Assembly (NCBI GenBank): GCA_964515555.1
Contig: CAZEVY010000116.1
Coordinates: 1 to 16,074, forward strand
DNA length: 16,074 nucleotides
From: CAZEVY01 sp964515555
GTDB lineage: Bacteria > Acidobacteriota > Terriglobia > Bryobacterales > Bryobacteraceae
Direction: 5' to 3'
The position numbers were made by a program, and so were the translations under genes. Below the pieces are notes generated by a model. It had not been told where the DNA came from. It did not search any database and worked only from the letters and a program-made list of their open reading frames with translations. Of the stretch, positions 9,836 to 16,074 are shown one piece after another (the stretch's first letter is position 1; each line of letters starts with the position of its first letter).

Positions 9836-9997
9836 TTGAAGAAGAAGCTGGAGATCACCCTTCCCAAACGTAAGTTGCGCGACCCCCTCGCCAAGCTCGC
9901 GCGCAAGCGCCGCGCCGGGCCGATGTCGGACCGCCGTGCCGGGTCGCGCCAGCGCCAGCGCGACCTCCGCGACGCTCTGGCCGATCGCGACCGCTGA
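9836..9997 (+). CDS. Small, very basic protein (53 aa), TTG start, unknown function
   Basis: The frame from TTG 9836 encodes 53 residues beginning KKKLEITLPKRKLRDPLAKL after the initiator and rich in Lys/Arg, with Asp scattered in the second half (RDLRDALADRDR). AAGGA at 9826-9830, 5 nt before the TTG, is a good Shine-Dalgarno and overlaps the stop of the YheT-type gene, which argues for translational coupling. An ATG at 9797 in the same frame would lie inside the upstream gene and has no ribosome site. No domain is recognised. The charge pattern would suit nucleic-acid or ribosome binding (inference). The TGA stop falls in the first unit of the tandem repeat. Confidence 0.6.
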   Translation: MKKKLEITLPKRKLRDPLAKLARKRRAGPMSDRRAGSRQRQRDLRDALADRDR

Positions 9998-10034
9998 AAG
10001 CTGATCGCTGAAAGCTGACCGCTGATCGCTGACA
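9993..10034. repeat. Seven-base tandem repeat GCTGANN, six copies
   Basis: Six consecutive units of GCTGANN, with last two bases AA, TC, AA, CC, TC and CA in order. A degraded seventh unit, GCTAGAA, follows at 10035-10041. It fills the space between the stop of the small basic gene (TGA 9995-9997) and the stop of the convergent TonB-receptor gene (TAG on the minus strand, 10036-10038). No CRISPR-like spacing is present. Confidence 0.85.
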
Positions 10035-10035
10035 G

Positions 10036-13000
10036 CTAGAAGTTCACCCGCAACACAAACTCAATCACCCGCGACCCGGGATCGTTCGTGTTCGTCAGAT
10101 CCCGATAGGCCGACCGCGTCTGCCCGAAGCCCGAGCCGATGGTGGTCGTGTTGACCGTCGAGTTGCCGCCGGGTTCCAGGAAAAAGTTCGTCACGTTGAA
10201 CGCGTTCAGGAACTGCGCCCGGAACTCGATGTTGCGCGACTCCCCGATCATCGTCTTCTTGACGAGACTGAAGTCCCACTTCTGCTGCCACGGACCGTAG
10301 ATGTAGATCTTCTGCCCCAACTGGCCGGCGACGCTGGCCGGCGCGATGTAGGGCCTGGTCGGGTCGAGATCGCGCAGCGTCTTGCCGCCCGCCTCGAAGG
10401 CCGCCAGCGTATTGTCGATCACCGCCTGCGGCAGGTAATAGATGACGCCCTGTCCTGCCGGGCTGGTCGTCTTGCGGATCTGGACCATCTCCTGGAGATC
10501 CCTGGTGGTCATGTTTTGCAGCACCACGCCGCCGTCGGAGCCGTTGAACGTCCCCCGGCCGCTGTTGAGCCGGTCGGGCGAACCCGACTGCACGCGCGTC
10601 ACCGAGGCGATCTCCCAACCCTCGATCGCCTTCCTCGCCACCGGGTTGCCGATCGAGTTCAGATACGTCTTCTTGGGCCCGAACGGCAGCTCGTAAATCC
10701 AGTTCATCTTCACCGCCTGGCGGATGTCCAGCGACGACGGCCCCTTGTCGAGAGCGCCGTTGCGCAGCGTCGTGAAGCTGCCGCCGATGCCGTCGGTGTA
10801 CTCGTTGGCCAGCGCCTTGGCGAAGGTGTAGCTGCCCTGGAACAGCATGCCGCCATGCATGCGCCGCCGTAGCTCCACCTGGAGCGCGTTGTAGGTGGTG
10901 TGCGCGCCGTTGACGTACAGGCTGGCCGCCCCGCTGCCCGTCGTGGGATTCACCTTGAAGAAGTTCACCGGGTTGCCGGCGGCCGTCACGCGGCCCATGC
11001 GGGTGGCGTTGGTGGCGATGGCGTTGGCGAGCGCGCCCGCCTGCCCCTGCGCCAGTTGGATCGCGGTGGTCTGGTCGGTGTCGGCGCCGATCGCCGTCCG
11101 GATGATCGGCAGCGGCCGCTGTCCGGCCAGTCCGGCGAACTGGTTGCTCGTCGGATTGAGCTGCCGCGCCGCAGCCAGGTTCGCCTGCGCGATGCGGAAC
11201 TCTTCGAGGAAGCCGTTCTCGAAGATGTTCGCCTCGTTCAGGTCGATCTGCCGCCACAACCCGGTCCCATGATTGCCGACGTACCGGATTTCGAGCACCG
11301 TGTCGCGCGTGATCTCGCGCTGGAAGCCCAGCGTCCAGCTCTGCACGTAGCCCACCTTGAGATTCGGATCGAACTCGCGCACGGCGTTGCCCGAAAGTAC
11401 CGCGATCGGATAGTTCGGCTGCTCGGCGATGTTGCGCACCGGCAGCGTGGCGTTGCGGAACAGCACCGATCCGGCGGGTCCGAAGTTCGCCGGGAAATTA
11501 TTGGGATCCACCGAGGCGTTCACCGTCCGCCCCTGGTTGGCCCCCCACACCGCGCCGATCCTGCCGAGATCCTCGCGGACCGTCGAGATCGAGTAGCCCG
11601 CGCGCAGCACCGCGCCGCCTCCGGTGACCCTCGAGATCAGGCTGTTGCCCTGCTTCGGAATCGACCACGCCAGGCCCACGGACGGCGAGAAGTTCAACGG
11701 CGTGTTGTACGCCTTGGCGCCGCGCTCCACGGGATAGTAGGCCGGCGTTGCGCCGCGCAGCACGCCGGGCGCGAACAGGTTGCCGACGCCCGAGACGCCC
11801 CACACGCCCTCGTACCCCGGACGCGTGTACACACCGTTGAGGTTCTCGTAGGGATTCTGGTGGTCGAAGCGGAGCCCGCCGTTGAGCGTCAGGCCGCTGC
11901 GCACGCGCCAGGAATCCTGCACGAACAGCGCGTATTCGCGCTGGCGATTCCGGTCCACCGACGCGTTGGCCCCGTAGGTCCGCGCTTCCTCGCCGAGGAT
12001 CACGTTCCGCGTGATGCTCGCGACGCGGCCCGTCAGCATGGCGTACATGGCCGCGGCGTCGGTCAGGTTGGTCGGCGTGCTGTTGGGGAAGTTCGAGGTC
12101 GTGAACAGCGACGTTGCTCCGGTGTTGGCCGGGTCCCCGGTCGCCATCGCGAAGCTGATTCCCTGCGTGAACTGGCTGTTGTTGAATCCCGCCGACCAGC
12201 TGTTCACCTGCGTGAAGCTGCCGCCGAAGGTCACCAGGTGCGCCGTGCGCGACCACGTCAGCCCCACGTTGCCCTGCTTGACGGGCGTGTTGCGGCGCGA
12301 CTGGCCCGTGGCCCGGAACGGGCTGGTGACGTAGTTCAGCGTCGGCGCGTAGCCGCGCCACTGCGCGAAGTCCGGCGGCGCCACCCCGTCGTTGAAGATC
12401 ACGTTGCCGCCCGTAAAGCCGTACCGGATCTCGCTGGTCAGCCGCGGCGTGATCACCGACCGCAGCGCCGCGACGAACGAGAACGCGATGCCCTTCTGGT
12501 TGCCGATCACCGGGCTGTTGAGCACGATGCCGGTCCCCGGGAAGATCGGAATGGCGTTGTTGAGCCCATCCGGGAGCCGCACGTTCTTCTGGTAGTTGTA
12601 GACCACCTCCACCTGGTGATTCGCCGTCGCGTTCCAGTTGAGCTTCACGGTCGGGAAGTCGCGGTCGTTCTTTCCCGGCGTCTGGAAGTTGTAGTTCAGA
12701 CGGTTGTAGTCAGCGTTGGTGTCGATGCGGTCCCGCAGGTTTCCCGTGCCCGAAACCAGCCCGGCGATGGTGTCGAGCGTCGTCGCCACCAGTGGGTCGG
12801 GCGTCGACGGGAACCCTCGCCCTCCCGCCAGCGAAAATAGGTTCACCGTGCGCACCGCGCCTGTCGCCGAGTCCCGATACCGGAAATCGCCGCCGCGCGC
12901 CTGCGGTGCGATCACGGCCTGATTGGGGGACGCATACGACTGCGGCAGCCGGAACGCCTCGTAATGGATAAAAAAGAACAGCTTGTTCTTCTGGATCGGC

Positions 13001-13941
13001 CCGCCCAGCATGCCGCCGATCTGGTTGAACAGCACCCGGTCGCGCGGCAGCCGGTCGATGTTGTTGAAGAAGTAGTTGGCGTTGAAATAGCTGTTGCGGT
13101 GATACCAGAACAGGCCGCCGTGAAAATCGTTGGTGCCCGAGCGCGTCACGAACTTGATCTGCGCCGCTCCCTCGCCCGTGTTGTCGGCGCCCGCCGCCGC
13201 CGTGGTGACCACCATCTCCTCGATGGCGTCGGCGCGCGGAAAGATCGAATTGAAGAATCCGTCGCTCGACTTGTTGACGTTGTCCTGGATGTTGATGCCG
13301 TCGAGCGTCACGTTGAAGGCCCCCTTCGGCAGCCCGTTGATCGACGAGCTGCGCGGGATGCTCGGCGTCGCCGTACCGGTCTGGGTGACGATCAGCTCCG
13401 TGAGGTTGCGGCTCGTGAAGGGAAGCTCGTGGAGCTGCCTCCCCACCAGCGTCGAGCTGACCGTCGCCGTCGACGTCTGCAGCACCTCCGCTCCGCCCAC
13501 CACCTCCACCGTCTCGGCCAGCGATCCCACTTCCAGCGTGACGTTGACCGTCGCCGGCAATCCGGCGTCTACCTTCACGCGCTCCACCGTGGCGGTCTTG
13601 AACCCCTGCAGGCTGACGCTCACGCGATAGAACGCCGTCGGCATCGCCGGCATCACCCAGATGCCGAGTTCGTTAGTCGTGGTCCTCAGCGTCTGGCCGG
13701 TCGAGGTGTTGGCCACCGCCACCTGCGCCTTGGGAACGGCCGCCCCCTGCGTGTCGAGGACCGTTCCCTCCAGCCGTCCCGTGGTTTGCGCGCCGGATGC
13801 CAACGGAAACAGGGCGGCAATAAGAAGCGCAAAGGGCCGCGGAGCGCGGCTCCACACCATGGAGGAACTTCGAGTTAGGCCGCGCGGAGCAGGCTCCGTT
13901 TTGCGCGTTCTCCTAAAAAGACACTTCGACGCTGGTCTCAT
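10036..13941 (-). CDS. Large TonB-dependent receptor with N-terminal carboxypeptidase-regulatory-like domain
   Basis: 1301 residues; an outer-membrane gated transporter of the Oar-like kind abundant in Acidobacteriota, typically taking up carbohydrates or other bulky ligands (substrate unknown). A hydrophobic signal core lies at about 37-50 with cleavage near ASGA-Q. A CarboxypepD_reg/Cna-B-like domain (about 55-145, starting GRLEGTVLDTQG), a plug domain (about 165-290, with NVTLDGINIQDN and QIKFVTRSGTNDFHG) and a long beta-barrel follow, ending EFVLRVNF with the C-terminal Phe used for barrel insertion. ATG 13941 is chosen because GGGAGG lies 8 nt upstream. An in-frame ATG at 13860 (1274 residues) gives a more usual signal peptide but has no ribosome site. 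The gene has its own promoter and is convergent with the small basic gene. Confidence 0.93.
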   Translation of the reverse strand: MRPASKCLFRRTRKTEPAPRGLTRSSSMVWSRAPRPFALLIAALFPLASGAQTTGRLEGTVLDTQGAAVPKAQVAVANTSTGQTLRTTTNELGIWVMPAMPTAFYRVSVSLQGFKTATVERVKVDAGLPATVNVTLEVGSLAETVEVVGGAEVLQTSTATVSSTLVGRQLHELPFTSRNLTELIVTQTGTATPSIPRSSSINGLPKGAFNVTLDGINIQDNVNKSSDGFFNSIFPRADAIEEMVVTTAAAGADNTGEGAAQIKFVTRSGTNDFHGGLFWYHRNSYFNANYFFNNIDRLPRDRVLFNQIGGMLGGPIQKNKLFFFIHYEAFRLPQSYASPNQAVIAPQARGGDFRYRDSATGAVRTVNLFSLAGGRGFPSTPDPLVATTLDTIAGLVSGTGNLRDRIDTNADYNRLNYNFQTPGKNDRDFPTVKLNWNATANHQVEVVYNYQKNVRLPDGLNNAIPIFPGTGIVLNSPVIGNQKGIAFSFVAALRSVITPRLTSEIRYGFTGGNVIFNDGVAPPDFAQWRGYAPTLNYVTSPFRATGQSRRNTPVKQGNVGLTWSRTAHLVTFGGSFTQVNSWSAGFNNSQFTQGISFAMATGDPANTGATSLFTTSNFPNSTPTNLTDAAAMYAMLTGRVASITRNVILGEEARTYGANASVDRNRQREYALFVQDSWRVRSGLTLNGGLRFDHQNPYENLNGVYTRPGYEGVWGVSGVGNLFAPGVLRGATPAYYPVERGAKAYNTPLNFSPSVGLAWSIPKQGNSLISRVTGGGAVLRAGYSISTVREDLGRIGAVWGANQGRTVNASVDPNNFPANFGPAGSVLFRNATLPVRNIAEQPNYPIAVLSGNAVREFDPNLKVGYVQSWTLGFQREITRDTVLEIRYVGNHGTGLWRQIDLNEANIFENGFLEEFRIAQANLAAARQLNPTSNQFAGLAGQRPLPIIRTAIGADTDQTTAIQLAQGQAGALANAIATNATRMGRVTAAGNPVNFFKVNPTTGSGAASLYVNGAHTTYNALQVELRRRMHGGMLFQGSYTFAKALANEYTDGIGGSFTTLRNGALDKGPSSLDIRQAVKMNWIYELPFGPKKTYLNSIGNPVARKAIEGWEIASVTRVQSGSPDRLNSGRGTFNGSDGGVVLQNMTTRDLQEMVQIRKTTSPAGQGVIYYLPQAVIDNTLAAFEAGGKTLRDLDPTRPYIAPASVAGQLGQKIYIYGPWQQKWDFSLVKKTMIGESRNIEFRAQFLNAFNVTNFFLEPGGNSTVNTTTIGSGFGQTRSAYRDLTNTNDPGSRVIEFVLRVNF

Positions 13942-13949
13942 CGCGTTGG

Positions 13950-13955
13950 CCTCCC
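13950..13955 (-). promoter_or_regulatory. Shine-Dalgarno GGGAGG deciding the TonB-receptor start
   Basis: On the minus strand, GGGAGG lies 8 nt before ATG 13941. The alternative ATG at 13860 is preceded by a pyrimidine-rich stretch with no ribosome site, so this element favours the longer protein. Confidence 0.7.
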
Positions 13956-13977
13956 GATTGTGCGCGGAATTTCCCTG

Positions 13978-14003
13978 AAAAAAGGACGACCCTGGTCCCC
14001 TTT
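13978..14003 (-). promoter_or_regulatory. Leader hairpin with T tract upstream of the TonB-receptor gene
   Basis: In the predicted 5' leader, AAAGGGGAC (13995-14003) can pair with GTCCTTTTT (13979-13987), two of the pairs being G-U, around the 7-nt loop CAGGGTC. One further T follows. The shape resembles an intrinsic terminator placed before the coding sequence, so transcription attenuation is possible. It is short and could be chance. Confidence 0.35.
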
Positions 14004-14015
14004 ACGGTTTGCTCC

Positions 14016-14044
14016 ATTCTAGGGTCGCGACCAGCGACGGTCAA
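14016..14044 (-). promoter_or_regulatory. Sigma-70-type promoter of the TonB-receptor gene
   Basis: Minus strand: -35 TTGACC (14039-14044), 17-bp spacer, -10 TAGAAT (14016-14021). Transcription would begin near 14009, giving a leader of about 68 nt before ATG 13941. The spacer contains the perfect 10-bp palindrome GGTCGCGACC (14023-14032). Spacing and both hexamers are close to consensus, so this is the best promoter in the window. Confidence 0.65.
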
Positions 14045-14074
14045 GGAAACTAAAGTTCCAGATGCGGAATTGTT

Positions 14075-14099
14075 GCATCGGTAAACGATTACACGATGC
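14075..14099. promoter_or_regulatory. Inverted repeat with LacI-family-like operator core
   Basis: Arms GCATCG (14075-14080) and CGATGC (14094-14099) enclose GTAA (14081-14084), loop ACGA, TTAC (14089-14092) and a single unpaired A. On the minus strand the core reads TGTAATCGTTTACC (14080-14093), which fits the TGnAAnCGnTTnCA pattern of LacI/CcpA-type operators except for the last base. It sits about 36 bp upstream of the TonB-receptor -35 box and 20 bp beyond the TolC-gene stop. A terminator role for the TolC gene is the alternative, but no T tract follows. Confidence 0.5.
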
Positions 14100-14118
14100 C
14101 GTGCCGAGCCCCCGGCGT

Positions 14119-15720
14119 CTACTTCAGTACGACCTCGTGCGCGGCCAGCGTCGTCCCCAGCGCCTGACGCAGCGCCGCCACCGAGCGGTTGAAGTCCGAC
14201 CGCGCCGTCACCAGCCGCAGCCGCGAATCGGCGTGCTCGTTCTGCCGCGTCAACACGAAGAAATTGGTCGACTCGCCCGACTGGAACAGCCGGATTTCGC
14301 TTTCGAGCTTCTCCCGCGCCGCGCGCACGCTGGCCTCCGCCGCCGCGATGCGCTGCCGCGCCGATTCGGTCGCCTGCAACGCGTTGCGCACCTGCATCGC
14401 GATCAGTTGCTCGGCGCGCGTTCTCTCCAAGGTCAGCCGCCGCCCGGCGATCGCCGTCTGCTCCAGCGCCGCCTCCGCCGCGCGATTGCGAAACGTCAGG
14501 TCCACCGACAGTCCCGCCTGGAACGTCTGGAACCGCCCGGCGAAGATGTTCGCCAGCGCCGTCCCATAACCCCCGACGAGTATCTCGGGCAGACTGGCGA
14601 AGCTCGCCGCGAGGGGCGGCAGTCCCTGCGCCGCCGAGAGCCGGTTCACGCGCTCGTAGAGCGCCGCGTTCGACGCGCTGAACGGGTTGTCCTGCGCCGA
14701 CACCGCGCCGCCCAGTCCGGTATTGGTGTACGACGCCACCAGGTCGACGCGCGGCTTCACCTCCTGCCGCGCGAACGCGCTCTGCATGTCGTTCGTCTCC
14801 ACCCGAATCGACAGGCCCCGCAGCTCCGCGCGCCGCTTCACCGCGTCGCCCACCGCCGCCTCGGCCGAGTCGAACGCCGGCGCCTCCGACAGCCGCTCCT
14901 CGGCGGGGACGATCTCGTCGCCCCACAGCGCGCTCTCGCGCCCCCCGGCGATCAGCTCCTTCAGCGCGTTCTCCACCACCGTCCGCGCCGTCTGGCTCGA
15001 AAGGTGCGTGTCGACCCGGCGCTCCAGCTCGGCCTCCGCCGCCGCCAGTTCGACCGGCGCCAGCATCCCGCCCTCGATCATCCGCCGCGTCCGCGCCACC
15101 TGCTCCCGCGCCAGTTCGACGTTCTCGGCGCGAACCTCGACGTCCAGCCGCGCCGCCGCCAGCGCCCAGTACGCCTGCTCGACGCGCAGCGCCACGTCGA
15201 CCACGCGCAGCTCCAGGTCGTTCGCCGAAAGATCCCGCTGCCGCGCCCGCACCCGCAGTTCCGTGCGCTCGCGATCCGTCGCGCGGCCGCGCAGCAGCGG
15301 CTGCGTGAAGCCCAGCACCAGCCGCGACGTCGTGTAAGGATTCAGCGCCGCGAACGGATTGCTGGTCGACTGGCGCGAGTTCTCGAAGTCGATTCGCCAG
15401 GAGAAGCCGCTCGAGGGCATCCGGTGGCGGAAGTAGAAGTTCTGCGCCAGCAGGTGATCGTTCAGTTTCCCGGTCGCCGCTTGCAGCACCGAAGCCGCCG
15501 GCGTCGCGCGCGACTCCAGTTGCGGCGCCCACCGGAAGGTCGGGTCGAACGCCCCGCGCGCCGCGCGCACCAGTTGCTCCGCCGACGCCACCGAGGTCCG
15601 CTCGATCTCGATCTCCAGGTTGGCGCGCAAGGCCATCTCGATCGCCTCGCGCAGCGCCAGCTTGCGCGGCGCCGCCCCGGCCGGCATCGCCGCAAGCAGC
15701 AGCCAGACGACCCGTCTCAT
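14119..15720 (-). CDS. TolC-like outer-membrane efflux protein
   Basis: 533 residues from ATG 15718-15720, with a Sec signal MRRVVWLLLAAMPAGA. The start LALREAIEMALRANLEIEIE is the typical opening of outer-membrane efflux proteins (OEP family), which form a trimeric barrel with a long periplasmic alpha-helical tunnel. Two OEP repeats can be traced: long Ala/Glu/Arg-rich heptad-like helices around 135-215 and again around 435-525, and beta-strand-like segments with QNFYFRHRMPSSGFSW near 90-110. The start ATG overlaps the TGA of the upstream RND transporter gene (ATGA), so the two are translationally coupled and should act together. It exports whatever the RND pump takes up; the substrate cannot be read from this part. 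The frame extends further upstream inside the RND gene, but those residues lack a signal peptide and are a shadow. Confidence 0.93.
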   Translation of the reverse strand: MRRVVWLLLAAMPAGAAPRKLALREAIEMALRANLEIEIERTSVASAEQLVRAARGAFDPTFRWAPQLESRATPAASVLQAATGKLNDHLLAQNFYFRHRMPSSGFSWRIDFENSRQSTSNPFAALNPYTTSRLVLGFTQPLLRGRATDRERTELRVRARQRDLSANDLELRVVDVALRVEQAYWALAAARLDVEVRAENVELAREQVARTRRMIEGGMLAPVELAAAEAELERRVDTHLSSQTARTVVENALKELIAGGRESALWGDEIVPAEERLSEAPAFDSAEAAVGDAVKRRAELRGLSIRVETNDMQSAFARQEVKPRVDLVASYTNTGLGGAVSAQDNPFSASNAALYERVNRLSAAQGLPPLAASFASLPEILVGGYGTALANIFAGRFQTFQAGLSVDLTFRNRAAEAALEQTAIAGRRLTLERTRAEQLIAMQVRNALQATESARQRIAAAEASVRAAREKLESEIRLFQSGESTNFFVLTRQNEHADSRLRLVTARSDFNRSVAALRQALGTTLAAHEVVLK

Positions 15721-16074
15721 TTCGCGACTCCTTCCAGCACCGGCGACCCGGCCGGCGCGTCCTTCCTCCGTCGCCGAAGCCGCCAATGCGCCATGTCGTC
15801 GAACAGCGTGTAGACCACCGGCGTCACCAGCAGCGAGAGAAGCAGACACAGCGCCTGCCCGCCGATCACCACCACCGCCACCGTCCGCCGGGTCCCCGCG
15901 CCCGCGCCCGACCCCAGCGCCAGCGGCAGCATGCCGGCGATCAGCGCCGCGGTCGTCATCAGAATCGGACGCAGGCGGTCCTCGCATCCGCGCATCACGG
16001 CCAGCGATCGCTCGGTACCCGTGCGCCGCAGCGCCTTGATGTGATCGATCTGGAGAATCGAGTTCTTCTTCACG
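15717..16074 (-). CDS. RND efflux transporter, AcrB/MdtB-like (C-terminal fragment)
   Basis: The last 119 codons of an inner-membrane proton-driven pump; the start lies beyond the window. The first visible residues, VKKNSILQIDH, match the conserved VKKNAI-L-[VI]-D motif of the hydrophobe/amphiphile RND family. A membrane segment follows around PILMTTAALIAGMLPLAL, then the last one around ALCLLLSLLVTPVVYTLFDD, then a short basic tail RLRRRRKDAPAG. A full-length member would be about 1,000 residues or more, with a periplasmic adaptor gene usually nearby upstream (not seen here). The first visible codon after the edge is GTG, part of the motif and not a start. The ATGA overlap ties it to the TolC-like gene. 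Confidence 0.93.
   Translation of the reverse strand, partial: VKKNSILQIDHIKALRRTGTERSLAVMRGCEDRLRPILMTTAALIAGMLPLALGSGAGAGTRRTVAVVVIGGQALCLLLSLLVTPVVYTLFDDMAHWRLRRRRKDAPAGSPVLEGVAK

Noticed and set aside
9993..10041. Possible CRISPR array
   Set aside because: Units are 7 bp and directly adjacent with no spacers; it is a simple tandem repeat.
10900..12840. 646-codon open frame antisense to the TonB receptor
   Set aside because: Arg/His/Val-rich translation without motifs, opposite a well-supported barrel protein; a codon-bias shadow.
14045..14059. GGAA-N7-TTCC inverted repeat just above the TonB-receptor -35 box
   Set aside because: Only four-base half-sites match, too little to separate from chance.
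14101..14118. GCCG/CGGC hairpin right after the TolC-like stop as a terminator
   Set aside because: The stem is only four pairs and no T tract follows.
14062..15813. 583-codon open frame antisense to the TolC-like gene
   Set aside because: Translation is Arg/Gln/His-rich and low in complexity; the minus-strand TolC-like protein explains the DNA.

Overview
The window is GC-rich bacterial chromosome, densely packed with genes on both strands. The best taxonomic guess is an Acidobacteriota member of the Solibacter/Bryobacter type. This is inferred from gene content: a ~1,300-residue TonB-dependent receptor with an N-terminal carboxypeptidase-regulatory-like domain, a Cys-type sulfatase, a Tat-exported esterase and a BNR-repeat protein. 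No rRNA, tRNA, CRISPR array, phage gene or insertion sequence was seen.

Layout, left to right. (1) 1-2100, minus: the N-terminal 700 codons of uvrA, cut by the window edge. (2) 2161-4698, plus: a one-module adenylation-carrier-thioesterase protein (A-T-TE). Its adenylation domain looks like an acyl-CoA/oxalate-CoA ligase rather than an amino-acid activating domain, and its thioesterase has Cys where the nucleophilic Ser normally sits. (3) 4665-6153, minus: a two-gene unit encoding a small outer-membrane beta-barrel protein followed by a secreted BNR/Asp-box protein. (4) 6189-7658, plus: a type I (Cys-type) sulfatase. (5) 7666-8820, minus: a Tat-exported alpha/beta-hydrolase of the acetyl-xylan-esterase kind. 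(6) 8862-9997, plus: a YheT-type hydrolase and, directly behind it, a tiny basic protein starting at TTG. (7) 9993-10034: a seven-base tandem repeat filling the gap between convergent genes. (8) 10036-13941, minus: the large TonB-dependent receptor. Its 177-bp upstream region holds a good sigma-70-type promoter, a LacI-family-like operator and a hairpin in the leader. (9) 14119-16074, minus: a TolC-like efflux channel and the C-terminal end of an RND transporter, with stop and start codons overlapping.

The sulfatase, esterase and TonB receptor fit a lifestyle of taking up and trimming decorated polysaccharides (inference). The RND/TolC pair is an export system. The A-T-TE protein is the most unusual gene; it has no other biosynthetic genes beside it here. 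No stretch above 300 bases lacks a gene, and the longest intergenic region (13942-14118) is annotated in detail.
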